This document shows positions 1 through 8,290 of a DNA stretch of 62,895 nt, piece after piece (the stretch's first letter is position 1; the number at the start of each line of letters is the position of its first letter). The notes under the pieces are model-generated. The model was not told where the DNA came from and ran no database searches. It saw only the letters and a list, made by a program, of their open reading frames with translations. Source of the DNA: an uncultured beta proteobacterium. GTDB lineage: Bacteria > Pseudomonadota > Gammaproteobacteria > Burkholderiales > Burkholderiaceae_C. A program made the translations under genes and the position numbers. The stretch spans positions 1-62,895 of the forward strand of contig CAILZB010000079.1 in the NCBI GenBank assembly GCA_903838565.1, read 5' to 3'.

Positions 1-273
1 GCTGCTCCGCCTTGGGGCGGCCCTGCGGCGGAGCGCCACGGCATCGGCTGCGGCGAATGCGGCCACACCGGCTACCAGGGGCGCACCGGCGTGTTCGAGT
101 TGCTGGTGACCGACGACGCCATCCGTGCCCAGATCCACAACCGCGCTTCGGAAGCCCTGATTCGAGACGCGGCCATCAAAGCCGGAATGACGCTGATGCG
201 CGACGACGGCGAGCGCCTGGTGCAAACCGGCGTCACCTCGCGCGAAGAGCTGGTGCGCGTGACCAGGGATTAG
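1..273 (+). CDS. gspE: Type II secretion ATPase GspE, C-terminal fragment (5' end outside window)
   Basis: This is the last 90 codons of the cytoplasmic ATPase that powers type II secretion. The frame is open from base 1 and stops at TAG 271-273. The readable part contains the C-terminal half of the GspE/PilB cysteine signature (GCGECGHTGYQGRTGVFELL), where CxxC belongs to the zinc-binding subdomain. The usual helical C-terminus follows, with a GMTLMRDDG motif typical of GspE. It lies 15 bp upstream of gspF in the same direction, the standard gsp order. The family assignment is secure; PilB is less likely because the next gene is GspF-like rather than followed by pilin genes. Confidence 0.9.
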   Translation, partial: AAPPWGGPAAERHGIGCGECGHTGYQGRTGVFELLVTDDAIRAQIHNRASEALIRDAAIKAGMTLMRDDGERLVQTGVTSREELVRVTRD

Positions 274-288
274 TAATAGTACTAGCCC

Positions 289-1521
289 ATGCCTGCCTAT
301 TCATTTGAAGCCCTCGACGCGCAGGGCCTGAGCCGCAAGGGCGTGATGGAAGCCGACAGCGCCAAGGCGGCGCGCGGACTGCTGCGCGCGCAGTCGTTGG
401 TGCCGATCCAGGTCACGCAGGTGCAGGGCGGCGACGGCGCTGCGGGCTCCGGCTCGGGTCTGGGTACGGTGCTGTTTTCCAGCCGCATCTTCCGTGCTAC
501 GCAGCTGTCGATCTGGACCCGGCAACTGGCGGGCCTGGTGTCGGCGGGCTTGCCGCTGGAGCGCGCACTCACGGCGCTGAGCGACGAGGCGCAGGACGAA
601 CGCCAGCGCAACCTGGTGGCCGCGCTGCGCGCCGAGGTCAACGGCGGCGCGCCCTTTGGCAAGGCACTGGCGCAGCACCCGCGCGAGTTCTCCGACATCT
701 ACTGCGCCGTCATCGGCGCGGGCGAGCACAGCGGCAACCTGGGCCTGGTGCTGGAGCGCCTGGCCGACGATCTGGAGGAGCGGCAGGCGCTGCAGTCCAA
801 GCTCGTGGGCGCGGCGCTCTACCCGGCGATCGTGACGCTGGTGGCGATCGTGATCGTGCTGTTCCTGGTGAGCTACGTGGTGCCGCAGGTGGCCAGCGTG
901 TTTGCCAGCAGCAAGCGCACCCTGCCCTTCCTGACCGTGGCCATGCTGGCCATCAGCAGCTTCGTGCGCGGCTACGGCTGGTACGTGCTGATCGCGCTGG
1001 TGCTGGGCGCCGTGGGGCTGCGCCAGGCGCTTCGCGTGGAAGCCTTCCGCGAGAGATTCGATGCCGCCTGGCTGAACTTGCCACTGGTCGGGCGCCTGGC
1101 GCGCGGCTACAACGCAGCGCGCTTTGCCGGCACGCTGGCGATGCTGGCGGCCGCCGGCGTGCCGATCCTAAAGGCGCTGCAGGCCGCAGCGCAAACGCTG
1201 AACAACCGCGCCATGCGCGCCGACGCGCTGGATGCGCTGGTGCTGGTGCGCGAGGGTGCGCCGCTGGCCTCGGCCATGGCGCAAAAGAAACGCTTTCCCG
1301 GCATCCTGGCGATGTTTGCGCGCCTGGGCGAGCAGACCGGCCAGTTGCCCACGATGCTGCAGCGTGCAGCCACGCAGCTGAGCACCGACGTGCAGCGCCG
1401 CGCAATGCAACTGGCGACCATCCTGGAGCCGCTGCTGATCGTCGTCATGGGCCTGGTGGTGATGCTGATCGTGCTCGCGGTGCTGCTGCCCATCATCCAG
1501 CTGAACCAATTGGTGAAGTGA
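289..1521 (+). CDS. gspF: Type II secretion inner-membrane platform protein GspF
   Basis: Polytopic inner-membrane protein of the type II secretion assembly platform that couples the GspE ATPase to pseudopilus growth. The 410-residue length is normal for GspF. Two T2SSF domains are visible: residues ~70-195, ending in a membrane segment (~172-195, LYPAIVTLVAIVIVLFLVSY), and ~275-400, ending in a strongly hydrophobic stretch (LLIVVMGLVVMLIVLAVLLP). A further membrane segment is near ~220-245. The N-terminus (MPAYSFEALDAQG) is the GspF-type start. There is no strong Shine-Dalgarno sequence, so translation may be coupled to gspE 15 bp upstream. The remaining gsp genes are not on the 3' side; the next gene is an unrelated nucleotidase. 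Confidence 0.93.
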   Translation: MPAYSFEALDAQGLSRKGVMEADSAKAARGLLRAQSLVPIQVTQVQGGDGAAGSGSGLGTVLFSSRIFRATQLSIWTRQLAGLVSAGLPLERALTALSDEAQDERQRNLVAALRAEVNGGAPFGKALAQHPREFSDIYCAVIGAGEHSGNLGLVLERLADDLEERQALQSKLVGAALYPAIVTLVAIVIVLFLVSYVVPQVASVFASSKRTLPFLTVAMLAISSFVRGYGWYVLIALVLGAVGLRQALRVEAFRERFDAAWLNLPLVGRLARGYNAARFAGTLAMLAAAGVPILKALQAAAQTLNNRAMRADALDALVLVREGAPLASAMAQKKRFPGILAMFARLGEQTGQLPTMLQRAATQLSTDVQRRAMQLATILEPLLIVVMGLVVMLIVLAVLLPIIQLNQLVK

Positions 1522-1606
1522 TGAGCCCCCTTGCGTTTCTCGCTATCGCTCCCCCCGGGGCTTGTCACGTCTGTGCCCGGCGCGGCGGCGTCTCGCCGAG
1601 CGAAAC

Positions 1607-2521
1607 ATGAGCGTTACGCTCGATGGTCAACTCGTGGTGGCGATCTCGTCGCGCGCGCTGTTCGATTTCGAGCAGGAAAACGAGGTTTTCGAGCAGCGCG
1701 ACGACCGCGCCTACATGAAGCTGCAGCTCGAGCGGCTGGAGCAGCCGGCCAAACCCGGCGTGGCGTTTTCGCTGGTGAAGAAGCTGCTGGCGTTCAACGA
1801 CGCCGCTGCACAGCGGGTCGAAGTGGTGATCCTGTCGCGCAACGATCCGGTCTCGGGCATGCGGGTCTTCCGCTCGGCCCAGCACTACGGACTGGCAATC
1901 CAGCGCGGCAGCTTCACGCGCGGCCAGCCGCCGTGGCGTTACCTCAAGCCCCTGCACGCGAACCTGTTCCTGTCCACGCATCTGAGCGATGTGCGCGCCG
2001 CGCTGGACGCAGGCGTTCCCGCCGCCCAGGTCTATCCGCGTTCGGCGCTGGCGTCCGAGGCGCACCCGAATGAAGTGCGCATCGCCTTCGATGGCGACGC
2101 CGTGCTGTTCAGCGACGAGGCCGAGCGCGTGTACCAGACGCAGGGGCTGGCGGCGTTCCAGCAGAGCGAGCGCGACCTGGCGTCGCAACCGCTGCTGGCC
2201 GGGCCTTTCAAGCCGCTGCTGCTGGCGCTGCAACGGCTGCAGCAGGAGGGCACGCCCCAGATGCGTTTGCGCACCGCGCTGGTCACGGCGCGCAGCGCGC
2301 CGGCGCACGAGCGCGCGATCCGCACGCTGATGAACTGGAACATCGAGGTCGACGAGGCCATGTTCCTGGGCGGCCTGGCCAAGGGCGAATTCCTGCGCGA
2401 GTTCGAGCCCGATTTCTTCTTCGACGACCAGACCGGGCACATCGAATCCGCGGCGCAGCACGTGCCCTCGGGCCATGTGGCCAGCGGCATCTCCAACCCG
2501 CCGGGAAAGCAGCGCGGCTGA
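1607..2521 (+). CDS. 5'-nucleotidase, cytosolic cN-I family
   Basis: Predicted cytosolic nucleoside monophosphate phosphatase of the cN-I (NT5C1/YfbR-unrelated, PF06189-type) family, 304 residues. Visible family features are the N-terminal VAISSRALFDF, an ILSRNDPVSGMRVF segment in the middle, and a HAD-like acidic motif IAFDGDAVLFSDEAE near residue 160. The ATG at 1607 is chosen because an upstream TTG would add a low-complexity arginine-rich leader translated from intergenic DNA. The gene sits 85 bp after gspF, and its TGA overlaps the next ATG (TGATG at 2519-2523), suggesting coupling to the downstream glycoside hydrolase-like gene. A nucleotide-salvage role would fit the purine degradation genes that follow, but that link is an inference. 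Confidence 0.85.
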   Translation: MSVTLDGQLVVAISSRALFDFEQENEVFEQRDDRAYMKLQLERLEQPAKPGVAFSLVKKLLAFNDAAAQRVEVVILSRNDPVSGMRVFRSAQHYGLAIQRGSFTRGQPPWRYLKPLHANLFLSTHLSDVRAALDAGVPAAQVYPRSALASEAHPNEVRIAFDGDAVLFSDEAERVYQTQGLAAFQQSERDLASQPLLAGPFKPLLLALQRLQQEGTPQMRLRTALVTARSAPAHERAIRTLMNWNIEVDEAMFLGGLAKGEFLREFEPDFFFDDQTGHIESAAQHVPSGHVASGISNPPGKQRG

Positions 2522-3621
2522 TGGCTCGCACAACGACATGGCTGATGTCGTTGCTGCTGGCCGCAGGCAGCCAGGCCCAGACGGTGGTCTCCACAACCGT
2601 GCCAGGCAAGCCGGCGTTCGGCATCGAAGTCATCGTGCGCACGGCGCAGAACTTTCACCGCGCTCAGGATGTGCAGCGCTTCGTGGAGCAGGCGGCAAAG
2701 AACGGCGTCCAGACCATCAGCTTGCTGGTGAAGCAAGACGAGGACGGCCCCATTGCCTCGGGTCGGGCTTTCTATCGCAGCGAGATCGCGCCCTCGGCCC
2801 GCGGTTACGAGCAATTCGACGTGCTGCAGGCGATGCTGGACGCAGCGCACGCGCGCCAGATCCGGGTGCGTGCCTGGATGCCGCAGTTCCACGACCAGGT
2901 GGCCGCGACGACGCATCCTGCATGGCAGATGATGTCGGCGAAGAAAGGCCAGGTACGAGCCTTCACCGGATCGAACCAGAAGGAGTTCTTCGTCGATCCG
3001 CTCAACCCGGAAGTGCAGGCCTACGAGTTGTCGCTGATCCGGGAAGTGGTCGCCAAGTACCCGGTCGATGGCCTGATGCTCGACTGGATCCGCTTTGACG
3101 ACTACAACATGGATCTGGGCGACGCCACGCGCGCGAAGTACCAGGCACTGCACGGCATCGATCCGCTGACGCTGGACTTTTCCAAACCGGGTGCAGCGCT
3201 GGCGCAGTGGAACGATTTTCGCACCGACGGCCTGGCCGACTACGTCAGGCAAGTGCGCAGCGCCGTGCCCACCGTGATGGAGATCGGCGTCTATCTGCTG
3301 CCGCCGGAGTTCGTCGAAGTGGGGCAGGACGCGGGCAAATTCAACGCCAGCGTGACGACGCTCTCTCCCATGTGCTACTTCTTGGACTGGGGTTTCCCGC
3401 TCGAATGGTTCTGGTCGAGCTGTCTGGCGTCCACCGTCCAGAAGGCCGGCCAAGCCGGGATCGCGCCGGCCGTGGACGCCAATCTGAGCGACGCGCAGTA
3501 CGCCGCGATGCTGGAGCACATGCGCCGCGACTTCCCGCAGATCAAAACCATCGCCTGGTTCCAGCACGAGGCCTGGACACCGGCGCTGATGGCACGCGTC
3601 GCCGCCATCAGCAAGCGCTAG
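2521..3621 (+). CDS. Exported glycoside hydrolase-like protein (GHL10/DUF187-type TIM barrel)
   Basis: A 366-residue protein with an N-terminal signal peptide (cleavage probably after AGSQAQ, ~residue 20), so likely periplasmic or secreted. The body resembles the GHL10 family: the early strand FGIEVIVRTAQNF, a helix-strand with HARQIRVRAWMP, a DPLNPEVQAYELSLIREVV segment, and the signature DGLMLDWIRFDDYN near residue 185, where the Asp and Arg are the conserved active-site positions. The substrate is unknown; relatives act on or bind cell-wall or exopolysaccharide. Its stop codon shares the palindrome CTAG with the stop of the opposing uraH gene. It does not belong functionally to the purine genes. 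Confidence 0.75.
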   Translation: MARTTTWLMSLLLAAGSQAQTVVSTTVPGKPAFGIEVIVRTAQNFHRAQDVQRFVEQAAKNGVQTISLLVKQDEDGPIASGRAFYRSEIAPSARGYEQFDVLQAMLDAAHARQIRVRAWMPQFHDQVAATTHPAWQMMSAKKGQVRAFTGSNQKEFFVDPLNPEVQAYELSLIREVVAKYPVDGLMLDWIRFDDYNMDLGDATRAKYQALHGIDPLTLDFSKPGAALAQWNDFRTDGLADYVRQVRSAVPTVMEIGVYLLPPEFVEVGQDAGKFNASVTTLSPMCYFLDWGFPLEWFWSSCLASTVQKAGQAGIAPAVDANLSDAQYAAMLEHMRRDFPQIKTIAWFQHEAWTPALMARVAAISKR

Positions 3622-3971
3622 CTGCCGCGATAGGTCGAATAGCTCCAGGGGCTTACCAGCAGCGGCACGTGGTAGTGCTGCTCGGCTTGCGCCACGCCAA
3701 AGTCCAGGCTCACCTGGTTCAGAAAATTCGGCTCGGGCAGCGCAACGCCGCGCGCCTTGAAGTAGCCGGCCACGTCGAACACCAATCGGTACGTCCCTTT
3801 TTTCAGCGAAGCCGGGTCCAGCAACAGCCCGTCGGGGTTGCGCCCATCGGCGTTGAGCACCAGGCGCTTGAGCAGCGTGGTCTGCTCGCCCTCGGTGGCA
3901 TACAGCGCCACCGCCATGCCGGCGGCCGGGCAACCGTTCATGGTATCCAGTACATGTGTGCTCAGGCTCAT
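3618..3971 (-). CDS. uraH: 5-hydroxyisourate hydrolase (transthyretin-like)
   Basis: A 117-residue enzyme that hydrolyses 5-hydroxyisourate to OHCU in the urate-to-allantoin pathway. Diagnostic features are the N-terminal LSTHVLDTMNGCPAAGM, which carries the first catalytic histidine, a central arginine region, and the C-terminal HYHVPLLVSPWSYSTYRGS ending in the family-defining tetrapeptide YRGS. The start at 3971 gives the normal family length; the frame stays open further upstream but that extension is unrelated intergenic sequence. It is divergent from puuE across a 132-bp region that contains a palindromic repeat. Together with puuE and the UraD-AllC fusion it forms a urate degradation cluster. 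Confidence 0.95.
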   Translation of the reverse strand: MSLSTHVLDTMNGCPAAGMAVALYATEGEQTTLLKRLVLNADGRNPDGLLLDPASLKKGTYRLVFDVAGYFKARGVALPEPNFLNQVSLDFGVAQAEQHYHVPLLVSPWSYSTYRGS

Positions 3972-4020
3972 GATTTCGTCCAGTCGATTTGTGTGGCAGT
4001 CGCAAGCAGGTCGGCTCAGG

Positions 4021-4050
4021 TAGGTCGGGTTAGCGCAGCGTAACCCGACA
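4021..4050. repeat. REP-like palindromic intergenic element, copy 1
   Basis: The sequence TCGGGTTAGCGCAGCGTAAC-CCGA forms an imperfect hairpin. The same element, inverted and with one base changed in the core, recurs at 42847-42875. It lies in the divergent uraH-puuE spacer. Similar GTCGGGTTA...TAACCCGAC elements are dispersed in many proteobacterial genomes. Confidence 0.6.
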
Positions 4051-4103
4051 ACTTCATGCGCCCACCTGCTGCTGCCAGTGTACGCAAGCTTTATGATGAC
4101 CCC

Positions 4104-5069
4104 ATGCGCCATTACGACAGCACCCGTTCCTATCCGCGCGACCTGATCGGCTACGGCCGCAAGCCGCCGCACGCGCAGTGGCCGGGAGGCGCGCGCATCG
4201 CGCTGCAGTTCGTGCTGAACTACGAAGAGGGCGCGGAGAACTCGGTGCTGCATGGCGACGCGGGTTCGGAGCAGTTCCTCTCGGAAATGGCCAATCCGGC
4301 CAGCTACGCCGAGCGCCACATCAGCATGGAAGGCATCTACGAATACGGCTCACGCGCCGGGGTCTGGCGCATCCTGCGCGAATTCGAACGCCGCCAATTG
4401 CCGCTCACCGTCTTCGGCGTGGCCATGGCGCTGCAGCGCCATCCCGAATTGACTGCCGCCTTCACCGAACTGGGGCACGAGATCGCCTGCCACGGCCTGC
4501 GCTGGATCCACTACCAGAACGTGGACGAAGCCGTGGAGCGCGAGCACATGAGCCAAGCGCTCGAGATCATCGAACAGCTCACCGGCACACGGCCGCTGGG
4601 CTGGTACACCGGGCGCGACAGCCCGCGCACGCGACGGCTCGTGGCCGACGAAGGTCGCCTGCTGTACGACAGCGACTACTACGGCGACGACCTGCCGTTC
4701 TGGATGAAGGTGAAGCGCAGCGACGGCACGGTGGTGCCGCAGTTGATCGTGCCCTACACGCTGGACACCAACGACATGCGCTTCAGTCTGCCCCAGGGCT
4801 TTTCCCAGGGCGAGGACTTCTTCACCTACCTGCGCGACAGCTTTGACTGCCTCTACGCCGAGGGCGATCCGGATGGCCTGAACTCGCCCAAGATGCTGAG
4901 CGTGGGCATGCACTGCCGGCTGCTCGGGCGGCCCGGGCGCATGGCCGGACTGCAGCGTTTTCTGGACCATGTGCAGCGGCACGAACACGTGTGGATCTGC
5001 CAACGCATCGACATCGCGCGGCACTGGATCGCCACGCACCCGTACGCCGAAACGAAGGATGCCACATGA
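4104..5069 (+). CDS. puuE: Allantoinase PuuE (polysaccharide-deacetylase fold)
   Basis: A 321-residue, probably cofactor-independent allantoinase that converts (S)-allantoin to allantoate. Evidence is the NodB-like fold with the PuuE-specific N-terminus YPRDLIGYGRKPP, the QFVLNYEEGAE strand, the ERHISMEGIYEYGSRAGVWRIL block, the GHEIACHGLRWIHYQ motif and the later TGRDSPRTRRLV segment. The ATG at 4104 starts the conserved N-terminus; an in-frame ATG at 4056 would add 16 unsupported residues. It is followed by a 157-bp spacer filled by a dispersed repeat and then the UraD-AllC fusion, which uses its product. It is divergent from uraH. Confidence 0.93.
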   Translation: MRHYDSTRSYPRDLIGYGRKPPHAQWPGGARIALQFVLNYEEGAENSVLHGDAGSEQFLSEMANPASYAERHISMEGIYEYGSRAGVWRILREFERRQLPLTVFGVAMALQRHPELTAAFTELGHEIACHGLRWIHYQNVDEAVEREHMSQALEIIEQLTGTRPLGWYTGRDSPRTRRLVADEGRLLYDSDYYGDDLPFWMKVKRSDGTVVPQLIVPYTLDTNDMRFSLPQGFSQGEDFFTYLRDSFDCLYAEGDPDGLNSPKMLSVGMHCRLLGRPGRMAGLQRFLDHVQRHEHVWICQRIDIARHWIATHPYAETKDAT

Positions 5070-5101
5070 GCGCTGCGCCGAGCCGTCTCAAGCAAGCGGG
5101 C

Positions 5102-5226
5102 GCCCCCTCGGGGCTGAGTCCCGCGGTTCCCTACCTGCCTGTGCAGGTAGGGACGGGACGAAGAGCCGTTGCCTCCGGCATCGGCCCGTCCAGCGAGGAC
5201 ATGCAATGCCGAGCGTGGGGGTGGTC
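5102..5226 (+). repeat. Dispersed ~125-bp intergenic repeat, copy A
   Basis: This block aligns over its whole length with 12096-12219 in the same orientation. Shared segments include CCCCCTCGGGGCTGAG, GGGACG followed by a CGAAGAGCC, CATCGGCC/CGTCGGCC, GAGGACA and a terminal GCGTGGGGGT. It fills the puuE to uraD-allC spacer and ends exactly at the start codon of the fusion gene, so its GTGGGGGTG end may act as the ribosome binding site. Confidence 0.8.
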
Positions 5227-7029
5227 ATGAGCTACACCCTGGATCAACTCAACGCCGCCAGCGCCAAGGAAGCCACCGCCATGCTCGACGGCCTGTACGA
5301 GCATTCGCCCTGGATCGTCCAGCAGGCGCTCAGGGTGCGCCCCTTCGGATCGCTGGCGCACCTGAAGCACGCCTGCGCCGTGGTGCTCGACGCAGCGGCC
5401 CGTGAAGCGCAGCTCGCGCTGATCCGCGCGCACCCGGAGCTCGCGGGCAAGGCCATGGTCGACGCCACGCTCACGCCCGAATCGAATTCGGAACAGCAAC
5501 TGGCGGGTCTCACGCGCTGCACGCCGGCAGAATTTGCCCGGATCCAGCAGCTCAACGCCGACTACAACGAGCGCTTTGGCTGGCCCTTCATCCTGGCGGT
5601 GCGCGGGCCGCGCGGCACGGGCTCGAGCAAGCAGCAGATCATCGAGGCCTTCGAGCGCCGCGCCAAAGGCCAGCCAGAGCAGGAACTGCGCGAATGCCTG
5701 CGCCAGATCCACCGCATCGCCGAGCTGCGCCTGAACGACAAGTTCGACGCACCGCCGCTGCTGGGCAACGAGGTCTGGGACTGGCAGGAACAGCTGGCGC
5801 GGCACAGCGACGCCGGCTTCGCCGAGAAAGCCCAGCTCACCGTCACCTACCTCACGCCCGCGCACCGGGCCTGCGCCCGCGAAATCTCCGAGCGCATGGT
5901 CGACTGCGGCTTTGACGAGGTGCGGATCGACGCCGTCGGCAACGTCGTGGGGCGCTATCTGGCGAGCAGCGCCGACGCCAAGACACTGCTCACCGGCAGC
6001 CACTTCGACACCGTGCGCAACGCCGGCAAATACGACGGCCGGCTGGGCATATTTGTCCCTCTGGTCTGCGTGCGCGAACTGGTGCGCCAGGGCCGACGCC
6101 TGCCGTTTCACCTCGAGCTCGTGGCCTTTGCCGAGGAAGAGGGGCAACGCTACGCCGCCACCTTTCTGGGTTCGGGCGCGCTCGTGGGCGACTTCAACAT
6201 GGACTGGCTGGAGCAGGCCGACGCCGACGGCGTCACGATGCGCCAGGCGATGCAGCAGGCCGGCCTGAATGTCGAGGACATCGCCACGCTCAAGCGCGAC
6301 CCGGCCGACTACCTGGGCTTTGTCGAAGTGCACATCGAGCAGGGTCCGGTGTTGAACGAGCTGGACATGCCGCTGGGCGTCGTCACCTCCATCAACGGCG
6401 GCGTGCGCTACGCCTGCGAAGTCATCGGTGTGGCCAGCCACGCCGGCACCACGCCGATGGAGCGACGCTTTGACGCGGCCACCGCCGTGGCCGAGCTGAT
6501 GCTGTTCGTGGAGCAGCGCGCAGCGCTCGACGGCGTGCGCGTGGGCCGCCACAAGGCCGACGGATCGGTGGGCACGGTGGGGATACTGAACGTCCCCAAC
6601 GGCTCAACGAATGTGATTCCCGGGCGCTGCCAGTTCACGCTCGATCTGCGCGCGCCCAGCGACAAACAGCGCGACGCGCTCGTGGCCGATGTGCTGGCGC
6701 AGCTGGAGGCGATCTGCCAGCGCCGCGGCCTGCAGCACCAGCTGAAGGAAACCATGCGCGCCGCCGCCGCCCCCAGCGACCTGTCCTGGCAGCAGCGCTG
6801 GCAGATGGCGCTACAGAGTTTGAGCGTGCCGCTGCACCGCATGGCCAGCGGCGCCGGACACGACGCGATGAAGCTGCACCAGATCATGCCGCAGGCGATG
6901 CTGTTCGTGCGCGGGCAGAACGGCGGCATCAGCCACAACCCGCTCGAGTCCACGACCAGCGACGACATGCAACTGGCCGCCGAGGCCTTTGCCACCTTGT
7001 TGAATCAACTGGAACAAGAACTGACATGA
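5227..7029 (+). CDS. Fused OHCU decarboxylase (UraD) - allantoate amidohydrolase (AllC)
   Basis: A 600-residue bifunctional protein. Residues 1-~170 are OHCU decarboxylase, which gives (S)-allantoin: RAHPELAGKAM holds the catalytic histidine region, and ADYNERFGWPFILAVRG is the family signature. Residues ~185-600 are an M20-type allantoate amidohydrolase. Its zinc ligands are visible as GSHFDTV, KYDGRLG, AEEEGQR, VHIEQGPVL and the C-terminal ISHNPLE; the dimerisation domain lies between. The protein therefore supplies the steps flanking PuuE. The ATG at 5227 matches the UraD N-terminus; upstream in-frame codons are repeat-derived. Its TGA overlaps the next ATG (ATGA at 7026-7029), indicating translational coupling to the M20 hydrolase. 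Such fusions are known in Burkholderiales. Confidence 0.93.
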   Translation: MSYTLDQLNAASAKEATAMLDGLYEHSPWIVQQALRVRPFGSLAHLKHACAVVLDAAAREAQLALIRAHPELAGKAMVDATLTPESNSEQQLAGLTRCTPAEFARIQQLNADYNERFGWPFILAVRGPRGTGSSKQQIIEAFERRAKGQPEQELRECLRQIHRIAELRLNDKFDAPPLLGNEVWDWQEQLARHSDAGFAEKAQLTVTYLTPAHRACAREISERMVDCGFDEVRIDAVGNVVGRYLASSADAKTLLTGSHFDTVRNAGKYDGRLGIFVPLVCVRELVRQGRRLPFHLELVAFAEEEGQRYAATFLGSGALVGDFNMDWLEQADADGVTMRQAMQQAGLNVEDIATLKRDPADYLGFVEVHIEQGPVLNELDMPLGVVTSINGGVRYACEVIGVASHAGTTPMERRFDAATAVAELMLFVEQRAALDGVRVGRHKADGSVGTVGILNVPNGSTNVIPGRCQFTLDLRAPSDKQRDALVADVLAQLEAICQRRGLQHQLKETMRAAAAPSDLSWQQRWQMALQSLSVPLHRMASGAGHDAMKLHQIMPQAMLFVRGQNGGISHNPLESTTSDDMQLAAEAFATLLNQLEQELT

Positions 7030-8267
7030 CCCAAGACCTCACCCTTGACCATCAGCTGGATGCCTGGGTCGACGCGCACTTCGACGAGGAGCTGCGCTTT
7101 TTGCAGGAGCTGGTGCGCGTCCCCACGGACACGCCACCGGGCAACAACGCGCCCCATGCGCAGCGCGCCGCCGAACTGCTGCAGGCCTTTGGGTTCATCG
7201 CCGAGCAGTACCCCATTCCCCAGGAGCAGGTCCGTGCTTACGGCATGCAGAGCATCACGAACCTGATCGTGCGCCGGCGCTATGGCGAGGGAAGGACGAT
7301 CGCACTCAACGCCCACGGCGACGTCGTGCCGCCGGGCGAGGGCTGGACCCACGATCCCTATGGCGCGGAGATCGTGGACGGCTTTCTTTACGGTCGCGCC
7401 ACGGCCGTGAGCAAGTGCGATTTCGCCAGCTTCAGCTTCGCCGTGCGCGCGCTCGAGTCGCTGAACCTGCCGTTGCACGGCAGCGTGGAACTGCACTTCA
7501 CCTACGACGAGGAGTTCGGCGGCGAGCTCGGCCCCGGCTGGCTGCTGGAGCAGGGCTTGACCCAACCCGATCTGATGATCGCTGCGGGCTTCAGCTACCA
7601 GGTGGTGACCGCGCACAACGGCTGCCTGCAGCTCGAAGTCACGGTGCACGGAAAAATGGCGCACGCCGCGATTCCCGAGTCCGGTGTCGATGCGCTGCAG
7701 GGCGCGGTGCAGATCCTGAATGCGCTGTACGCGCAAAACGCCTTGTACAAGAACATCACGTCGCAGGTCGAGGGCATCAACCACCCCTACCTGAACGTGG
7801 GCTGGATCGAGGGCGGAACCAACACCAACGTCGTGCCCGGGCGCATCACGTTCAAGCTCGACCGGCGCATGATTCCGGAAGAAGACCCGACGCAGGTGGA
7901 GGCCACGATGCGCCAGATCATCATTGATGCGGCGGCGCACTGCCCCGGCGTGCGGGTGGAGATCCGCCGCCTGCTGCTGGCGCGTGCGCTCAAACCTCTG
8001 GCCGGCAATGCGCCGCTGGTGGCGGCGCTACAAAAGCATGGTGCTGAGGTGTTCGGCGAAGCCATCCCAGCCCTGGGAACGCCGCTCTACACCGACGTGC
8101 GCCTCTATGCCGAGCACGGCATTCCCGGCGTGATCTACGGCGCCGGTCCGCGCACGGTGCTCGAGTCGCACGCCAAGCGCGCCGACGAGCGACTGAACCT
8201 GGAAGACCTCAGGCGCGCCACCAAGGTCGTGGCGCGAACGCTCAAGGACCTGCTGCTGGCGCCCTGA
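7026..8267 (+). CDS. M20 family metallohydrolase (ArgE/DapE-like), atypical metal site
   Basis: A 413-residue M20 amidohydrolase, coupled by a 4-bp overlap to the UraD-AllC fusion, so likely to act late in purine degradation (a ureido-compound hydrolase is possible). Visible are NAHGDVVP (His97, Asp99), the catalytic Glu pair in YDEEFGGELGPG (162-163), a dimerisation domain (~195-300) and the C-terminal LESHAKRADERL with the last histidine ligand. The usual GRG-x-x-D-M-K-G segment reads GRATAVSKCD (123-132), so the position of the zinc-bridging Asp is valine. It is either a one-metal enzyme or has rearranged metal binding. The substrate cannot be read from the sequence. Confidence 0.8.
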   Translation: MTQDLTLDHQLDAWVDAHFDEELRFLQELVRVPTDTPPGNNAPHAQRAAELLQAFGFIAEQYPIPQEQVRAYGMQSITNLIVRRRYGEGRTIALNAHGDVVPPGEGWTHDPYGAEIVDGFLYGRATAVSKCDFASFSFAVRALESLNLPLHGSVELHFTYDEEFGGELGPGWLLEQGLTQPDLMIAAGFSYQVVTAHNGCLQLEVTVHGKMAHAAIPESGVDALQGAVQILNALYAQNALYKNITSQVEGINHPYLNVGWIEGGTNTNVVPGRITFKLDRRMIPEEDPTQVEATMRQIIIDAAAHCPGVRVEIRRLLLARALKPLAGNAPLVAALQKHGAEVFGEAIPALGTPLYTDVRLYAEHGIPGVIYGAGPRTVLESHAKRADERLNLEDLRRATKVVARTLKDLLLAP

Positions 8268-8290
8268 TGCACAGCGTCACGGTCTGAGAG

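Noticed and set aside
1522..1606. GC-rich stretch after gspF considered as a third copy of the 125-bp repeat
   Set aside because: Only a short CCCCC...CCCCGGGG resemblance; the GAAGAGCC, GAGGACA and GTGGGGGT blocks are missing.
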